Assembly (NCBI GenBank): GCA_963556195.1
Contig: OY744532.1
Location: 104,108,583 to 104,172,582 of the forward strand
DNA length: 64,000 bases
Origin: Sepiola atlantica
Lineage: Eukaryota; Mollusca; Cephalopoda; Sepiida; Sepiolidae
Direction of reading: 5' to 3'
The notes under the pieces are model-generated. The model saw only the letters and a list, made by a program, of their open reading frames with translations. It ran no database searches and was not told the DNA's origin. Below, in pieces: positions 1 to 10,109 of the stretch. Every line of letters begins with the position of its first letter. Position 1 is the stretch's first letter. The position numbers and the translations under genes are program-made.

Positions 1-714
1 CTTTGCTTCATCTATCACTAATTTGCAATCATGTCTTGCCTCTACAAATGATTTGCAAAAAGTCCACACATCTTTCAAATTTTACTCTAAAACAATGGAG
101 TATCCCCCAACCAAACCCTGGATAGTATCGCTTATTTGTACCGTGTTTATCCGTTTCCACTTACTTCGTACAAATATCTCCTACTCTTCGCGACATCCAG
201 CGTTTTCATTTTAAAATCGTAACGGCGCACCACAGCGCGCCACGGCGCGACACAATCTCATGTCGAGTATCTTTATATAAATTTCGAATCATTACTCACG
301 AAACTGTTCAATCAATTGTTTCCTATTTTTACTCCTTTCTTACATTTATTTTGCTCCCTTTTGTTTTTCACTACTCATTAAATGAAACAAATTCTAAGAG
401 AAGAATATTCATGAATCAAAGCAAAACGCAAAAATGAAATGCGAAGCGCGTCGTAAGAATTTGAGATCAAATCCATCAAGATATAAGCGATATGGCGATC
501 GGACCGAGTCGAAGTGTTTTCTTTATTTATATGACAAATGTTTCTGCGTTGGCCATAACCACTGATGTATGGCGACGTGAAGGCGCACTTAAAAGAGAGG
601 AAAGGGTAAATAATGACATTCATGCCCGCGATATTCGTGACATGATAGAGAGAGGTGCAAAGAAAACACAAACGTGCACGCGTTATTAATGGTTTTGTGA
701 GACCACTTGCCCTA
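1..714. other. Unassigned AT-rich sequence
   Basis: No gene, RNA or repeat family is recognised here. A short GC-rich patch at about 222-252 repeats a CGGCGC/CAGCGCGC-type motif. Open frames are short, overlap on both strands and show no known domain. Confidence 0.5.
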
Positions 715-719
715 TATAC

Positions 720-803
<84 letters not shown>
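715..803. repeat. (TA)n microsatellite
   Basis: TACATA repeats grade into an uninterrupted TA tract of about 75 bp. The Tyr-Ile repeat peptides read through it are artefacts of the dinucleotide. Confidence 0.97.
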
Positions 804-994
804 CCTCAGTGTGAGAGAGACAAACCAAATATCACAATTCCTTTTTTTGTACAATAACTTTCAGAAACCCTGTCTCTGTGTAAAATATCGAAAGCTATTG
901 TGCCACGCTGTGTTCTTGACGGATGTTTTGGACGAACTCAAGGTTAGAAGAAATATATTGTATAACATCGTTTAACCGGGAAACAATGGATAAC

Positions 995-997
<3 letters not shown>

Positions 998-1056
<59 letters not shown>
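998..1056. repeat. (TA)n microsatellite
   Basis: A pure TA tract of about 58 bp lies 200 bp from the previous one. The sequence between them is not recognised. Confidence 0.97.
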
Positions 1057-1062
<6 letters not shown>

Positions 1063-1486
1063 TGTTATTTATACAAGCATTTTGGCTACATATGTACAGA
1101 CATTTTTCAGCTAATGCCTTTCTCATGGCCGAAGAATCCCCAGGTCGAACTAATAGCATTCAGAAATAGAAAAACAAAGTATGTCTGCTTGACGTGACTT
1201 CTGACTTTAAAAGGACACCAGCTGAAACAAGTATGCGCATATGTAGCCAAACATGTATTGAAAATACAATTTATACTAAAATAAATTGATACTTATCTAT
1301 TTTGTTAAATTTTGTTTTATTTCACGAGTGAACAGAATGGGTGGAATCCCTTTTATAAAAAGCCAAATACCTCTTATTTGGGTTGATTATAACAAAAGTG
1401 GCATGTATAAATAAATATTTCCGAGACTTAACTTGCTTCTGGGTAAGTTAAGGCGTTATAAGGAGTATACGATGAACAGAGTCTCC

Positions 1487-1705
1487 CATTTGAAAATTAA
1501 AATATTTCAGATTTACATTGAAGTTGAGTCTTAGTAATTAGATACCAATTACGTAAGAGTACATGAATTTCAATATCATCTTAAGTCGTTTCCCGATCAA
1601 GCCAATATTGACGGCATTCCGGTAGAATAAAATCATATAATAAATTTTAATCTAAATTGGAATAAGGATCCTAGACATACATTTTAGTATCATTATATGT
1701 TGACA
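1487..1705. repeat. Dispersed repeat family D, copy A
   Basis: Two blocks are shared with copies near 9.9-10.1 kb and 14.3-14.55 kb. One is a 'CAGATTTACATTGAA ... TTAGATACCAATTA' block near 1508-1552. The other is an 'AATTTTAATC ... GGAATAAGG ... TAGACATA' block near 1645-1680. The copies are diverged by many substitutions and small indels, so the family is old. I see no coding capacity or clear termini. It may be a non-autonomous DNA element or Helitron-type repeat, but the class is unknown. Confidence 0.55.
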
Positions 1706-1766
1706 CCAAATTGCTGAAAATCTGTTCTGTTCTGTGAATTGGGTTTATTTATCCTTGGAAGGGTAT

Positions 1767-1804
<38 letters not shown>

Positions 1805-2370
1805 ATTTTATGAAAGCTTACCAAAGCATTCCTTTCAGGACACCAATGATCACTATTAAAGATTTTTCTTACAAATATTATTTATTCAAATTAAATGTTT
1901 TTTCAACTCGTCCTGTGTTTATTTCGAAGGGGAACAAGTCAGCCCTTGAAATGAGGCTCGTCTGACCGCTGGCATTCCGGACGAACATTTATGTTGCTTT
2001 TCCTTGTGATGAATTAGATTTAGAATTCCCATACTATCATTGGATTGGAATGGTAACTTGTGAGCGGTACTTGAATGTTTAAGTTTTTTATTTGGGGGGA
2101 GGGATTTTTTCATCATTGTGTCGCCCGACGTGAAAGTGTATTATCGCACATTGTTCCGTTTTTTTTTGTTTTTTTTAATGCATTTGGAACCGATTATTTA
2201 CTTGTTGGCTTGGTGGCAGAAATAATGCACGAGCTACTTTTCTAAGACATTTTCTAGGATTTTCTTTTTTTATCGTTGTTTTTTCTTGTTTTTAATTTTA
2301 ACTTTTATTTTTTACTCTTCTCTTCTTAAGTGACCTCAACTATTGCAACTCTACATTGTGTATTGTCGGC

Positions 2371-2460
2371 AGTTGAAACCCTTATTCCAGGCATTTAATT
2401 TCCCTGATGATCTGCCAAACAAGTATCTGCTTGGTAGTGAAACATGTGTAGGAAAAAACA
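2371..2460 (+). repeat. tRNA-like SINE fragment carrying a hammerhead motif
   Basis: AGTTGAAACCC at 2371-2381 resembles a weakened RNA polymerase III B box (consensus GTTCGANNCC). It is followed about 22 nt later by the hammerhead core at 2404. The same order, B box then hammerhead, recurs in better-preserved copies at 24.2, 49.5, 49.65 and 56.4 kb. The B box alone would not justify the call; the shared architecture is the argument. Confidence 0.4.
2399..2455 (+). ncRNA. Candidate type I hammerhead ribozyme
   Basis: Seen in order: TTTCC (2399-2403, helix I), CTGATGA (2404-2410), helix II with CTGCCAA (2412-2418) against TTGGTAG (2431-2437) including one G-U pair, GAAA (2439-2442), a minimal helix III in which ACA (2442-2444) pairs with TGT (2447-2449), then T-A as the UH cleavage dinucleotide (2449-2450), and GGAAA (2451-2455), which pairs with TTTCC. 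Two flaws: base pair 10.1/11.1 is a U-U mismatch, and the helix III loop is only 2 nt. Such short helix III is typical of retroelement type I hammerheads, which may work as dimers. In vivo activity cannot be judged here. Confidence 0.55.
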
Positions 2461-2663
2461 TTTAATTTGAATAAATAATATTTGTAAGAAAAAATCTTTA
2501 ATGGTGGTCATTGGTGTCCTGAAAGGACACCAATAATAACCATAAGCCTTCATAAAATCGCATATAAATTCTCTGTACTCTGTAATCGAGTATCATCGAG
2601 CTTGTTTTTATTGGCACAACCCCGGTCTTCACTGAATGATCTATTTTATAAGTGAAAAATCTG

Positions 2664-2666
<3 letters not shown>

Positions 2667-2738
<72 letters not shown>
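2667..2738. repeat. (CT)n followed by (TA)n microsatellite
   Basis: A CT tract of about 32 bp is joined directly to a TA tract of about 38 bp, inside the right arm of the 1737-2772 inverted repeat. A second shorter TA tract follows at 2772-2790, and a GAGA/GGGA-rich stretch at 2808-2846. Confidence 0.95.
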
Positions 2739-2739
<1 letters not shown>

Positions 2740-3146
2740 ATATACCCTTCCAAGGATAAGTGAAATCAATGTATATATATATATATATATAAATATAGAT
2801 ATAAACAAAGAGATAGAGGGAGAGAGGGAGAGAGGGAGAGAGGGCGATAGAAACTAGAAAGATAGGAGAGGTATAAAGATAACAAAAAATATTTATATAC
2901 CTTTTTTTAAATAATTTTTTATATGGAAATCGCTCCAGACAACGCATGAAGCTATTTGGTGTAAGGAACTAAAATTATATACTACTTCAAAGTGACAAAC
3001 TAGCAAACGATAAGTGTTAGATAGATAACTACCAACCCCCCCAAAAAAACAGAAATCCCTCCTTTGCCAGAAACATCGATTATGGCATGTGACGACGAAA
3101 GGACAAACGAAAGGGAAGTGAAGGATTCGAGGCTGCCGAAAGTAAA

Positions 3147-3172
3147 CCGGAAGTTCACTTAAACCGGAAGTT
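3147..3172 (+). promoter_or_regulatory. Pair of CCGGAAGTT motifs (ETS-type)
   Basis: AAACCGGAAGTTC occurs twice with 17-bp spacing, at 3147-3155 and 3164-3172, in a slightly GC-richer patch (3060-3180). CCGGAAGT is the classic ETS-family site, but no adjacent gene is visible and two copies can be coincidence. Confidence 0.2.
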
Positions 3173-3291
3173 CTCCGTATTCATTTGTTTGAAAAAGCAA
3201 CAAGAAAAATGTGTTCACATAACAAATGACAAAGGAAACATAGAAGAGACTAAAAATAAAAAAAGAGAAAAGACAGGGGCAAAGAGAAGAG

Positions 3292-3521
3292 GCGTTAGGG
3301 AAAGCGTTAGGGTTAGGGTTAGGGTTAGGGTTAGCGTTAGGGTTAGGGTTAGTGTTAGGGTTAGCGTTAGCGTTAGGGTTAACGTTAGGGTTAGCGTTAG
3401 GGTTAGGGTTAGGGTTAGCGTTAGGGTTAGGGTTAGGATTAGGGTTAGGGTTACGGTTAGGGTTAGCGTTAGGGTTAGGGTTAGGGTTATGGTTAGCGTT
3501 AGTGTTTGAGTTAGGGTTATA
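3292..3521 (+). repeat. Interstitial telomere-like array, (TTAGGG)n with variants
   Basis: About 38 hexamers read TTAGGG on the plus strand, interspersed with TTAGCG, TTAGTG, TTAACG, TTACGG, TTATGG and TTAGGA variants. The variants are single substitutions, several recurrent (TTAGCG most often), as expected for an internal array decaying and re-spreading rather than a live telomere. The open frames across it (Arg-Val repeats on plus, Thr-Leu repeats on minus) are not genes. Confidence 0.95.
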
Positions 3522-4715
3522 GAAATAACACGATAAATAAATATTAATTTCATTGCTGCATTCAAATTACTTATTATATCTGAGTTGCACAGGTGCCATT
3601 TTTTTTTCCTCTTCATTTCGCTTGTGACTTAAACAAACCCACTTTGTAATCGACTTTCCCTTCATCACCGATGTCCTCGATGGCAGATTTCATTATTTAA
3701 ATAAATTTAATACGCTTGTATAAATCAATTGTATGTCGTCTTGTCTTATTTTGTCTTTTTTTCTTTTCCTCTTCCATTCCTTTCATTTATCTATTCTTTT
3801 CTTTACTTATTTGTGACAACTTCTGTTTTCTGAAAAACAAAGACGACCCAAACGTACAATTCGTGAGGGTTTATAAGTCGGCTTTTAGGGCGAGTGGGGT
3901 GTTTGTGTGGTGGGAGTGGAGGAATGTAGAGTTCTTCTTTGTTAATTATATTTTCTTTAAATATCTAAATTAATATATATGATTTTCTGGTCATTTTTCA
4001 TTCCTATAATACCATCAAAACGACGTACATCAATAATATGATATACTTATTTAAATACTGTATATATAGTACAGACAAAAGACCATAAATACAACTACTA
4101 TAAAGTCATAACGTTTCCTTAAATAGGTAATTGATAAGTTAATGTTTCGTGCTATTCATTATTAATTCGATTGTCTTATTTTGTTGCTTATTTAAAGTAA
4201 ACTACACTAGAAATATAAGGATGCGGCATGAGCAAGAAAAGTTCATAAAGAAATTAGACAGAAGGGGACTGACTGCTTCTTATGTCTCTCTGTCTTTTTA
4301 TCTATGTCTTTCTCTTTCTCTCTCTTTCTCTAACTACATCTCTCCCGTTAGCGACGCCACATTTTCTTTTTTATTGTTTTCAAATTCAAGCATCGTTTTG
4401 GTCGCATTCATGTTTAAATATGCGTTTTCGGCTATTTCCAAATATTAAGTTAGAACATAGTGCTCCTACACATACCATCGCTCAGACGATTTGATTTCTT
4501 CCGTCTTTTTTAACGGTCTCATTTCAATGATAAATAAAATGGTGTCAAAACTACCAACAGGTTTATATATGTTTACATGAATAATTATTAGTGTAGTTTT
4601 TTACTATTTATATGATTAAATGTGAAAGAGTTGGTCACGCATTTATAGAAATGTTGGTTTAAAGAATTTAACGTAGAGAACTTTGCGAATCGATAGCAAG
4701 TTGGCAAAACTTGAT

Positions 4716-4717
<2 letters not shown>
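3522..4717. other. Unassigned AT-rich sequence
   Basis: Only low-complexity T-rich stretches and chance open frames of 60-100 codons with no recognisable domain are visible. A TCTCTC-rich patch lies near 4309-4330. Confidence 0.5.

Positions 4718-4761
<44 letters not shown>
4718..4761. repeat. (TA)n microsatellite
   Basis: A TA tract interrupted by one ACATA. To its right (about 4800-4960) is a more complex, less AT-rich patch containing CCCGTCCCGATAGGGAATGG. It may be part of a dispersed repeat but is not identified. Confidence 0.9.
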
Positions 4762-4969
4762 CTTTAATTTATTTAGATACTGTATATTGCATATTTCAGC
4801 AATGTACGGCGGTCCATCCAAAAGGGCAGATTTAGACATCTTTAGTAAATCTTCGTGCCCGGTGGAATCATCGGCATGCTGAAATGATTGTCCCGTCCCG
4901 ATAGGGAATGGCGTAAACAATGACAGAAAACGGTGTATCTCTGGGGGTCTCCGAAATAAACCCGCTGAT

Positions 4970-6400
4970 TAACTAAGACTTAAGGGAGATCGATGTTAGT
5001 TCGTGAAAGGCCTTAATTTTATTCCCTAGGAAGTTTTATTTATTTATTTATTTATCTGTCAGCTAGTTTTATTTATTTATTTATCTGGGTTTTTTTTTTT
5101 GTAATGTTATTGTTTTACCTAGTCTGAAAAAATACGAAAGGAGCGGCTATGAAGTTTGCCGTTTGGGTTTGTCAAATTATGGTGCTTTTTTGTTGTCGTT
5201 TTTGGGAATAAATTTATGTATCGGATTAATTGTTCGATATAGTTCTGAAAAGATGATGCAATAATGTTTTTATGGATTAACGTGTTTGTTTATTTTTGTT
5301 TATTGAATTGGTGTTTTCGTATTTTCTTGAACTTAATAGGAGGAAAGCGGTGTTTCGTTGATATGTCCCGTTTATAACCAGTAGTGTTGAAAACAAAAAA
5401 TTGTTATAAACGATATGATGGATGCTATCTGTTATTTCCGTTTGAGGGGTATAAGTTTAGTCTCTGGGTGGGGGTTTTGTGTATTCCTATTTTATTGATA
5501 GTGTGTTAATAATATTAATATTTAGTGTATTTCAGAAAATTTATTAAATTTTTTATCTCATTATTTTATTTCATTCCACTCGTACTTGTACTCTCGTCCA
5601 TGTGCACCGGCAAAAAAAAACTTATATGCAAATACGTGCATGTCTATATACAACATCTGCACGCAATGCGCATACACGCACGTACACACATGTTCACTTT
5701 CATGTACGAGGGGTTATTAATTTTATATTTTTATTTTTTATTTATTTTTTGTGTTTTTGTTATGTTATTAATTTAATCTTTTACTTATTTTATTAATATT
5801 ATTTTTTATTTATTAATAATATGTTCCTATACATACACACACGTACCCGCACATACGTGCTTATACATACACACGGACGTATACACACGCGTGTACACTC
5901 ATCTTCATTTATACAAGGGTGGGCGGGTGATTTAGGAATCTATTATATGGATTGTATTAACCGGGGGTGGGTTCTTAAGGGGCAAAAATTATTTCGTTCT
6001 GCGGTGTATCTGTATTCCTGTGGGTTTAAAGGGATTTCATGTATTTACCGTGATAGAGGGGTCACGTGCAGATGGGGTATCTGCTGATGAATGTATAAGG
6101 CGCTGTGGATCGGGGTTAATTTTAGTATGGATGATGTGATTATCTGTGGTGAAAGGGTAGGGATGTTTATTGATGAATGTTTTATCTGTGGTTAGAACTA
6201 GGTTGTATCAGGGTAGGTGGGGTTTGTGTAGTTGCGCCCGTGGTGTGTTTAACATATATCGGGGGTATTTTGTACGTAAATAGAAAGATAGGAATTGTGT
6301 TATGGGTTTAGGGAGGTCTTGTGGAGTTATTTTGTATGTTTTTAAGAAATACTTTACTAATTTTTGGAGGGGTATTTTGTTTAAAGGGATGATTGGTGGG
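4970..6400. other. Unassigned AT-rich sequence with TTTA and short palindromic patches
   Basis: Contains two (TTTA)n stretches at 5034-5085, a run of CATACACACG-type tracts at 5820-5900, and T-rich sequence. The part from about 5940 to 6400 is GC-richer on the minus strand and lies directly 3' of the PLE endonuclease relic, so it may be its 3' untranslated part. Confidence 0.4.
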
Positions 6401-6814
6401 TTATGTAATATTGTTATCAGACCATTTGGCTAGCAGGGATTTTCTTTTGTGGGGCCATTTTCTGAAGACCTCGATTTTTGTGTACATGCAGCTTATGGAA
6501 GGGTTGTTGATAGCTTGTATAATTCTGAATTTCTCAGTAGTGCACAAAGAGCAGGTCCTGGATGTAGGGCTGTAGGATTTAGGCTTGTCGGTAATTCTCC
6601 ATTCTATTTTGTAGGAGGTGTTGGACTTCTTGAGATCCCATACGTGGGTTGCCAGTGTGGTTATGTGGTCTTTTTGAGGGTATTTGAAAGTGTTGTTGTG
6701 GGCGTAGAGTCTTTGTTTAAAAGAACCCTTGGTCATTCCGATGTATATATCCTCCCTTTTGGTATCCACCCCGGATATAACCTTGGCTTCGTAAACAACG
6801 GAGCTGACTGTGCA
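6401..6814 (-). pseudogene. GIY-YIG endonuclease relic of a Penelope-like element
   Basis: Reading on the minus strand from a stop at 6815-6817, the frame stays open for about 137 codons. It contains VVYEAKV, then DIYIGMTKGSFKQRLYAH, then TTLATHVWDLK, CSLCTTEKF and RKWPHKRKSLLAKW near the end. This is the known order in PLE endonucleases: the GIY-YIG pair (here VVY and YIG), the catalytic Arg segment (FKQRLYAH), the THVWDLK block, and the cysteine pair with TEK. The reverse transcriptase that should precede it is absent to the right: 6820-7140 shows no RT motifs and a TA tract follows. It is therefore a 5'-truncated copy. PLE endonuclease nicks target DNA for retrotransposition in the nucleus. 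Confidence 0.82.
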
Positions 6815-6899
6815 TCATCCGCGCAAGAGCAACGGGGGTTGGGTGAATTAGTTGGTGGTTTGGAGGTCAGAATGGATCCCACGGACTGAAAACATGAAT

Positions 6900-7138
6900 A
6901 GCTAGTTTTTACTGTATTTCTGTTCAAAGGTTTATGGAGATTATTTGATGGCGGGAAGTGCTTGTCTGTTAATTTGAGAAATTGCTTACCTACGCTATAA
7001 TTGACGCTGAGGGAATAAGGGGGGGGGGCGAACCAGATAATATTTCTTTGTCTATTGCGTCAGTGTTGACTGGTGGATTGGTTGGTATGTGGGATATTTT
7101 TTCGTTAGAACCGCTCTCAATGAGTGCATTATTGTAAT

Positions 7139-7141
<3 letters not shown>
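6900..7141. other. Unassigned sequence upstream of the PLE relic
   Basis: No PLE reverse-transcriptase motif could be found in any minus-strand frame. A run of nine or ten G residues lies near 7020. Confidence 0.4.

Positions 7142-7207
<66 letters not shown>
7142..7207. repeat. (TA)n microsatellite
   Basis: A pure TA tract of about 66 bp bordering the truncated PLE copy. Confidence 0.97.
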
Positions 7208-7210
<3 letters not shown>

Positions 7211-7510
7211 AAGAAGTAAAGCTACCAACATTTGTAAAAAGTTTTTACAACATTTTTTTATTTTTTATTTCATAATTTTATCATTTTATATAACGCGTTT
7301 AAAGCCGTCGTCCGCTTTCACCAGATGTGTCAAATCCATTTAAAAAAATGTCTTTCAATTTGAAAGAGTCTTCTTCATTTGAGGAAATATGTTATTGTTT
7401 GGCGTTTTTGCGCACGTGTAGGTTTGCGGGTGTGTGCATATGTGTTTGGATATTTTGATATTTTTGTATTTTTAATTTTTATTATTTTCTGCTACTCTTG
7501 GTCAATATAT

Positions 7511-7512
7511 TT

Positions 7513-7570
<58 letters not shown>
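7511..7570. repeat. (TA)n microsatellite
   Basis: A TA tract beginning ATACATATATA; unique AT-rich sequence lies between it and the previous tract. Confidence 0.97.
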
Positions 7571-7572
<2 letters not shown>

Positions 7573-7715
7573 AACTGCAAAGACTGCTGCTGATAACGGA
7601 CTTACCTAACTCGCATTTTCATTTTTTCGGCTTCTTTCTCAACCACAGCAATGCTGAAACTTGGACAATTTCTGGCAATCAAAATTAATAACTGTATGAT
7701 TTTTCTGTATTTTTC

Positions 7716-7806
7716 ATCATCCTGACGAAGTCTACAATAAAGACGAAACGTTGATAAATACATAATTAAAATAGTTGTTGTCTTTCCTTTTTTAATTTCC
7801 CATATA
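7716..7806 (+). repeat. Dispersed repeat with CTGACGA...GAAACGTTGATAAA motif, copy 1
   Basis: CTGACGA (7722-7728), a GTCT/AGAC helix and GAAACGTTGATAAA are followed by a TTTCCTTTTTTAATTTCCCATATA tail that leads into TA sequence. The same order occurs at 20055-20180 (plus) and 21905-22035 (minus). The core looks like a hammerhead (CUGANGA, helix II, GAAA), but an unpaired A precedes helix II and no matching helix I or cleavage-site strand is visible. I treat it as a repeat-family signature, not a ribozyme. Confidence 0.6.
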
Positions 7807-7849
7807 TAATATTTATATATATATGAAGCAATCCAACAAAAGATATAAG

Positions 7850-8060
7850 CGTCAACTAATATCTTATAATTAGTGAAACATCCGGATAAAAACTGAAGCT
7901 CAATATACTAGATAGAGCATTAATATTATAATATAAAATGAAGTTCAAGCAAAGTATCATTAAGTCCTAAGGACTTAAGGATACTTTGCTTGAACTTTGA
8001 ATTCTAATAAAATTTGATTGACACCTTATTTTATTACTCTATTTTATATTATAATATTAT
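7850..8060. repeat. Palindromic element (family P), copy 1
   Basis: Inner arms at 7941-7967 and 7971-7997 (27 bp, one mismatch) meet at AGTCCTAAGGACT. The outer flanks TATAATATAAAATGA and TATTTTATATTATAATATTA are also complementary. The left part (GGATAAAAACTGAAGCTCA, ATAGAGCATTAATATTA) matches copy 2 at 11215-11425. TA tracts follow on the right. Confidence 0.75.
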
Positions 8061-8062
8061 AT

Positions 8063-8080
8063 TATAATATATATATATAT

Positions 8081-8126
<46 letters not shown>
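8063..8126. repeat. (TA)n microsatellite
   Basis: A TA tract with one ACACATA interruption, adjoining palindromic element copy 1. Confidence 0.95.
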
Positions 8127-8129
<3 letters not shown>

Positions 8130-8810
8130 AGAAATAAAAAGAAGAAGGATGATATAGATTGATAGATGAATTTACATTATTTTGATGATATTATAGTATC
8201 CCTTGAAGTATTGTTGTATACATTCCAACAGGCTAGAGTGATATATTTTCCATTTAAACCATTTTAAAGTTTACCCATATGTTAAATGTCTAATATCTCA
8301 ACCAAAGACGGTATCTATATCAATCCAGCTACGGTATAATTTACTCATCGACAAAGCTAATCAAACGCCTATTTAAAGAATACTTGACGTCGCCAAGATT
8401 TGCGATTCAATCCTGTCTTTCTTTCTTTTGTCACGAGGAATGTCGTTCTCTGGTTAAAATAAGATCGACTCGGAGTAGAATGTGCCAGGGTCATTTCCCC
8501 GTTTTCCGCTTCGACGATATAGTATATCATCATGATCGTCCACCACTCAAATGGATTGCCATGTCCACGCGACCTGACAAGCGCATTACTTTGAAATGGG
8601 ATGAACTCCGGCGAAATGCGACATTGAAGTTTCAATGCGTGAGTCTATCTCTAAAGAAAAGATTAATGCGTTCGGATCTTATCTAAACGTATGTGTAAAT
8701 ATATCTTCACGTAATATAAGGCAGAGTTATGTGCTACGATAGAGCATTAGTTTAACCTTTTACGCAAAGGAAATTGTTATTTTTGTGCTAATCTACAGTG
8801 TCTCTTTTGG
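8130..8810. other. Unassigned sequence, complex patch at 8370-8690
   Basis: A stretch at 8384-8686 is less AT-rich and is open on both strands (100 codons plus, 88 codons minus). I recognise no domain in either translation. It could be a fragment of an unrecognised repeat; overlapping frames on opposite strands argue against a real exon. Confidence 0.35.
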
Positions 8811-8811
8811 A

Positions 8812-8856
8812 TCTAAGCCTAAGCCTAACCCTAGCCCTAACCCTAATCCTAACCTG
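8812..8856 (-). repeat. Short interstitial telomere-like block
   Basis: About seven degenerate CCCTAA hexamers (CCTAAG, CCCTAG, CCCTAA, TCCTAA), opposite in orientation to the 3.3-kb block. Confidence 0.85.
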
Positions 8857-9055
8857 TGTTTCCTACATTTTACTGATCATGTGTCTATGTGTGCCCTCGT
8901 ATCCAGATAGCCTTAGGCAAGAGATGCTCAACAACTTAATGTCGCTTTTTTTATTTTCTTGGAATTAACAACGTGGACTACGAAATCAGCTGAGTTAAAA
9001 TTCTCTCGAGTGTGGTGTGTTCAATTTCGCAAGTATCACGTTAGAAAATATATGA

Positions 9056-9109
9056 AACCCCTAACCCTAAACCCTAACCCTAACCCTTATCATAACTCTA
9101 ACCATAAAT
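9056..9109 (-). repeat. Short interstitial telomere-like block
   Basis: CCCTAA hexamers with AACCCTAAACCC slippage, decaying into CATAACTCTAACCATAA. Same orientation as the 8.8-kb block, 200 bp away. Confidence 0.85.
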
Positions 9110-9254
9110 TTACACCCACAGCTATCGATAAAATAGTATATTATGCTCAGCTAGTTGTATACAATTAATCGTTGTCAATTGGTATTCTGATTCGGCATTA
9201 CATTTTCAAAAAAAAGGCGTCCAACAGAAATCCCTAATAAAAATATTTATTTTA

Positions 9255-9472
9255 CTTAGTGTTACACCGGCCGTTCTTACTCAGGAGAAACTACACCGGT
9301 TGTCACTATAAATAGTGCAAGTCACCAGAGACACAGAAGACAAAGCACAGTCTTGTAACTGTCTAGCCAACAGCTAGTCACTTTCTTACTTTGTTAATAC
9401 ACTTGTTAAATCAACCCTCGACTTGACGTCCTTTATTTATTATTTACTGTGGAACAACTTCACAACACTTAG
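9255..9472 (+). mobile_element. Solo LTR of an LTR retrotransposon with 5-bp target-site duplication
   Basis: A 208-bp unit at 9260-9467 begins TGTTACACC and ends CACAACA, giving TGTT...AACA inverted termini. It is flanked by an identical 5-bp CTTAG at 9255-9259 and 9468-9472. A TATAAATA box lies at 9307-9314, as expected for an LTR promoter near the U3/R border. No internal coding region remains, which is the product of recombination between two LTRs. Length and 5-bp duplication fit a Ty3-type element, but the family is not identifiable. It differs from the LTR at 62476-62662. The perfect duplication and intact ends suggest a fairly young insertion. Orientation is inferred from the TATA box. 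Confidence 0.85.
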
Positions 9473-9689
9473 TTTTGTAAATTGGTACGATAATTGAGAA
9501 TTCTTATATATGTTTCTATGCAACCAAAATTCGAAACATTACTTAAAACGAGCACGCAACTAAATAGAAATAGTACCATCTCTATCTAGTTAGACATGTT
9601 TGTATATTTATATACATTTATGTAAAGGATTAACTTCTAAATTAATAAACCGATCATTATGAATCTTGGAACACAACTGCTAGGCGTGA

Positions 9690-10105
9690 TGTGTCCAACT
9701 ATGGGCGATAATAAGTGTAATTTGTTTGTATGCAAATACGTAAAAGGGGATGGCATCTCATCATGAACATTCATATATTTCCGACATTTTGTAAAATTCT
9801 ACAACATGTATTAAGTATCGATTAATACAATTCCCCATATTTCGGTTACTTTTGAGTATTTTAAATGGTTTCGGAGAGCATCATATTGGTACACAATTGT
9901 AATTTTAAAATTTCACATATTTGAGATTTGCATTCAATTTCGTCTATTGTTATTAGAATGTAATTTCAATTCCGTCTTAAACCCTTTAATCTTCACCCTT
10001 GAATTCAAAACATGTTTTATAAGAAAATCATTTAAATGATATTGACCAAAGTTAGAATAAGGATTGTAAACATAAGGTTTACTATCATTTTTATTTTTAT
10101 TTTAC
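9690..10105. repeat. Dispersed repeat family D, copy B
   Basis: This is the longest uninterrupted copy. It contains CATGAACATTCA (about 9764), TTAAGTATCGATTAATA (about 9811), GATTTGCATTCAATTTCGTC (about 9927) and AGAATAAGGATTGTAAACATA (about 10052). Copy C at 13.88-14.56 kb shows the same order but has a U2-like insertion between the second and first blocks. No coding frame is visible. Confidence 0.6.
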
Positions 10106-10109
10106 TCTT

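Larger units (their letters stand above)
1737..2772. repeat. Long imperfect inverted repeat, arms about 1737-1905 and 2455-2772
   Basis: The left arm contains TATCCTTGGAAGGGTAT, a TA tract, then 'CAAAGCATTCCTTTCAGGAC' and 'AAAGATTTTTCTTACAAAT'. The right arm contains the reverse complements: TTTGTAAGAAAAAATCTTT at about 2484, CCTGAAAGGACACCAAT at about 2518, and ATACCCTTCCAAGGATA at about 2741. The spacer of about 550 bp includes a hammerhead-like motif at 2399-2455. The right arm is expanded by (CT)n and (TA)n tracts. This fits two inverted insertions of one repeat or a foldback element. Confidence 0.75.

Noticed and set aside
8369..8686. Host exon (open on both strands)
   Set aside because: No recognisable domain and opposite-strand frames overlap fully, so there is no basis for either.
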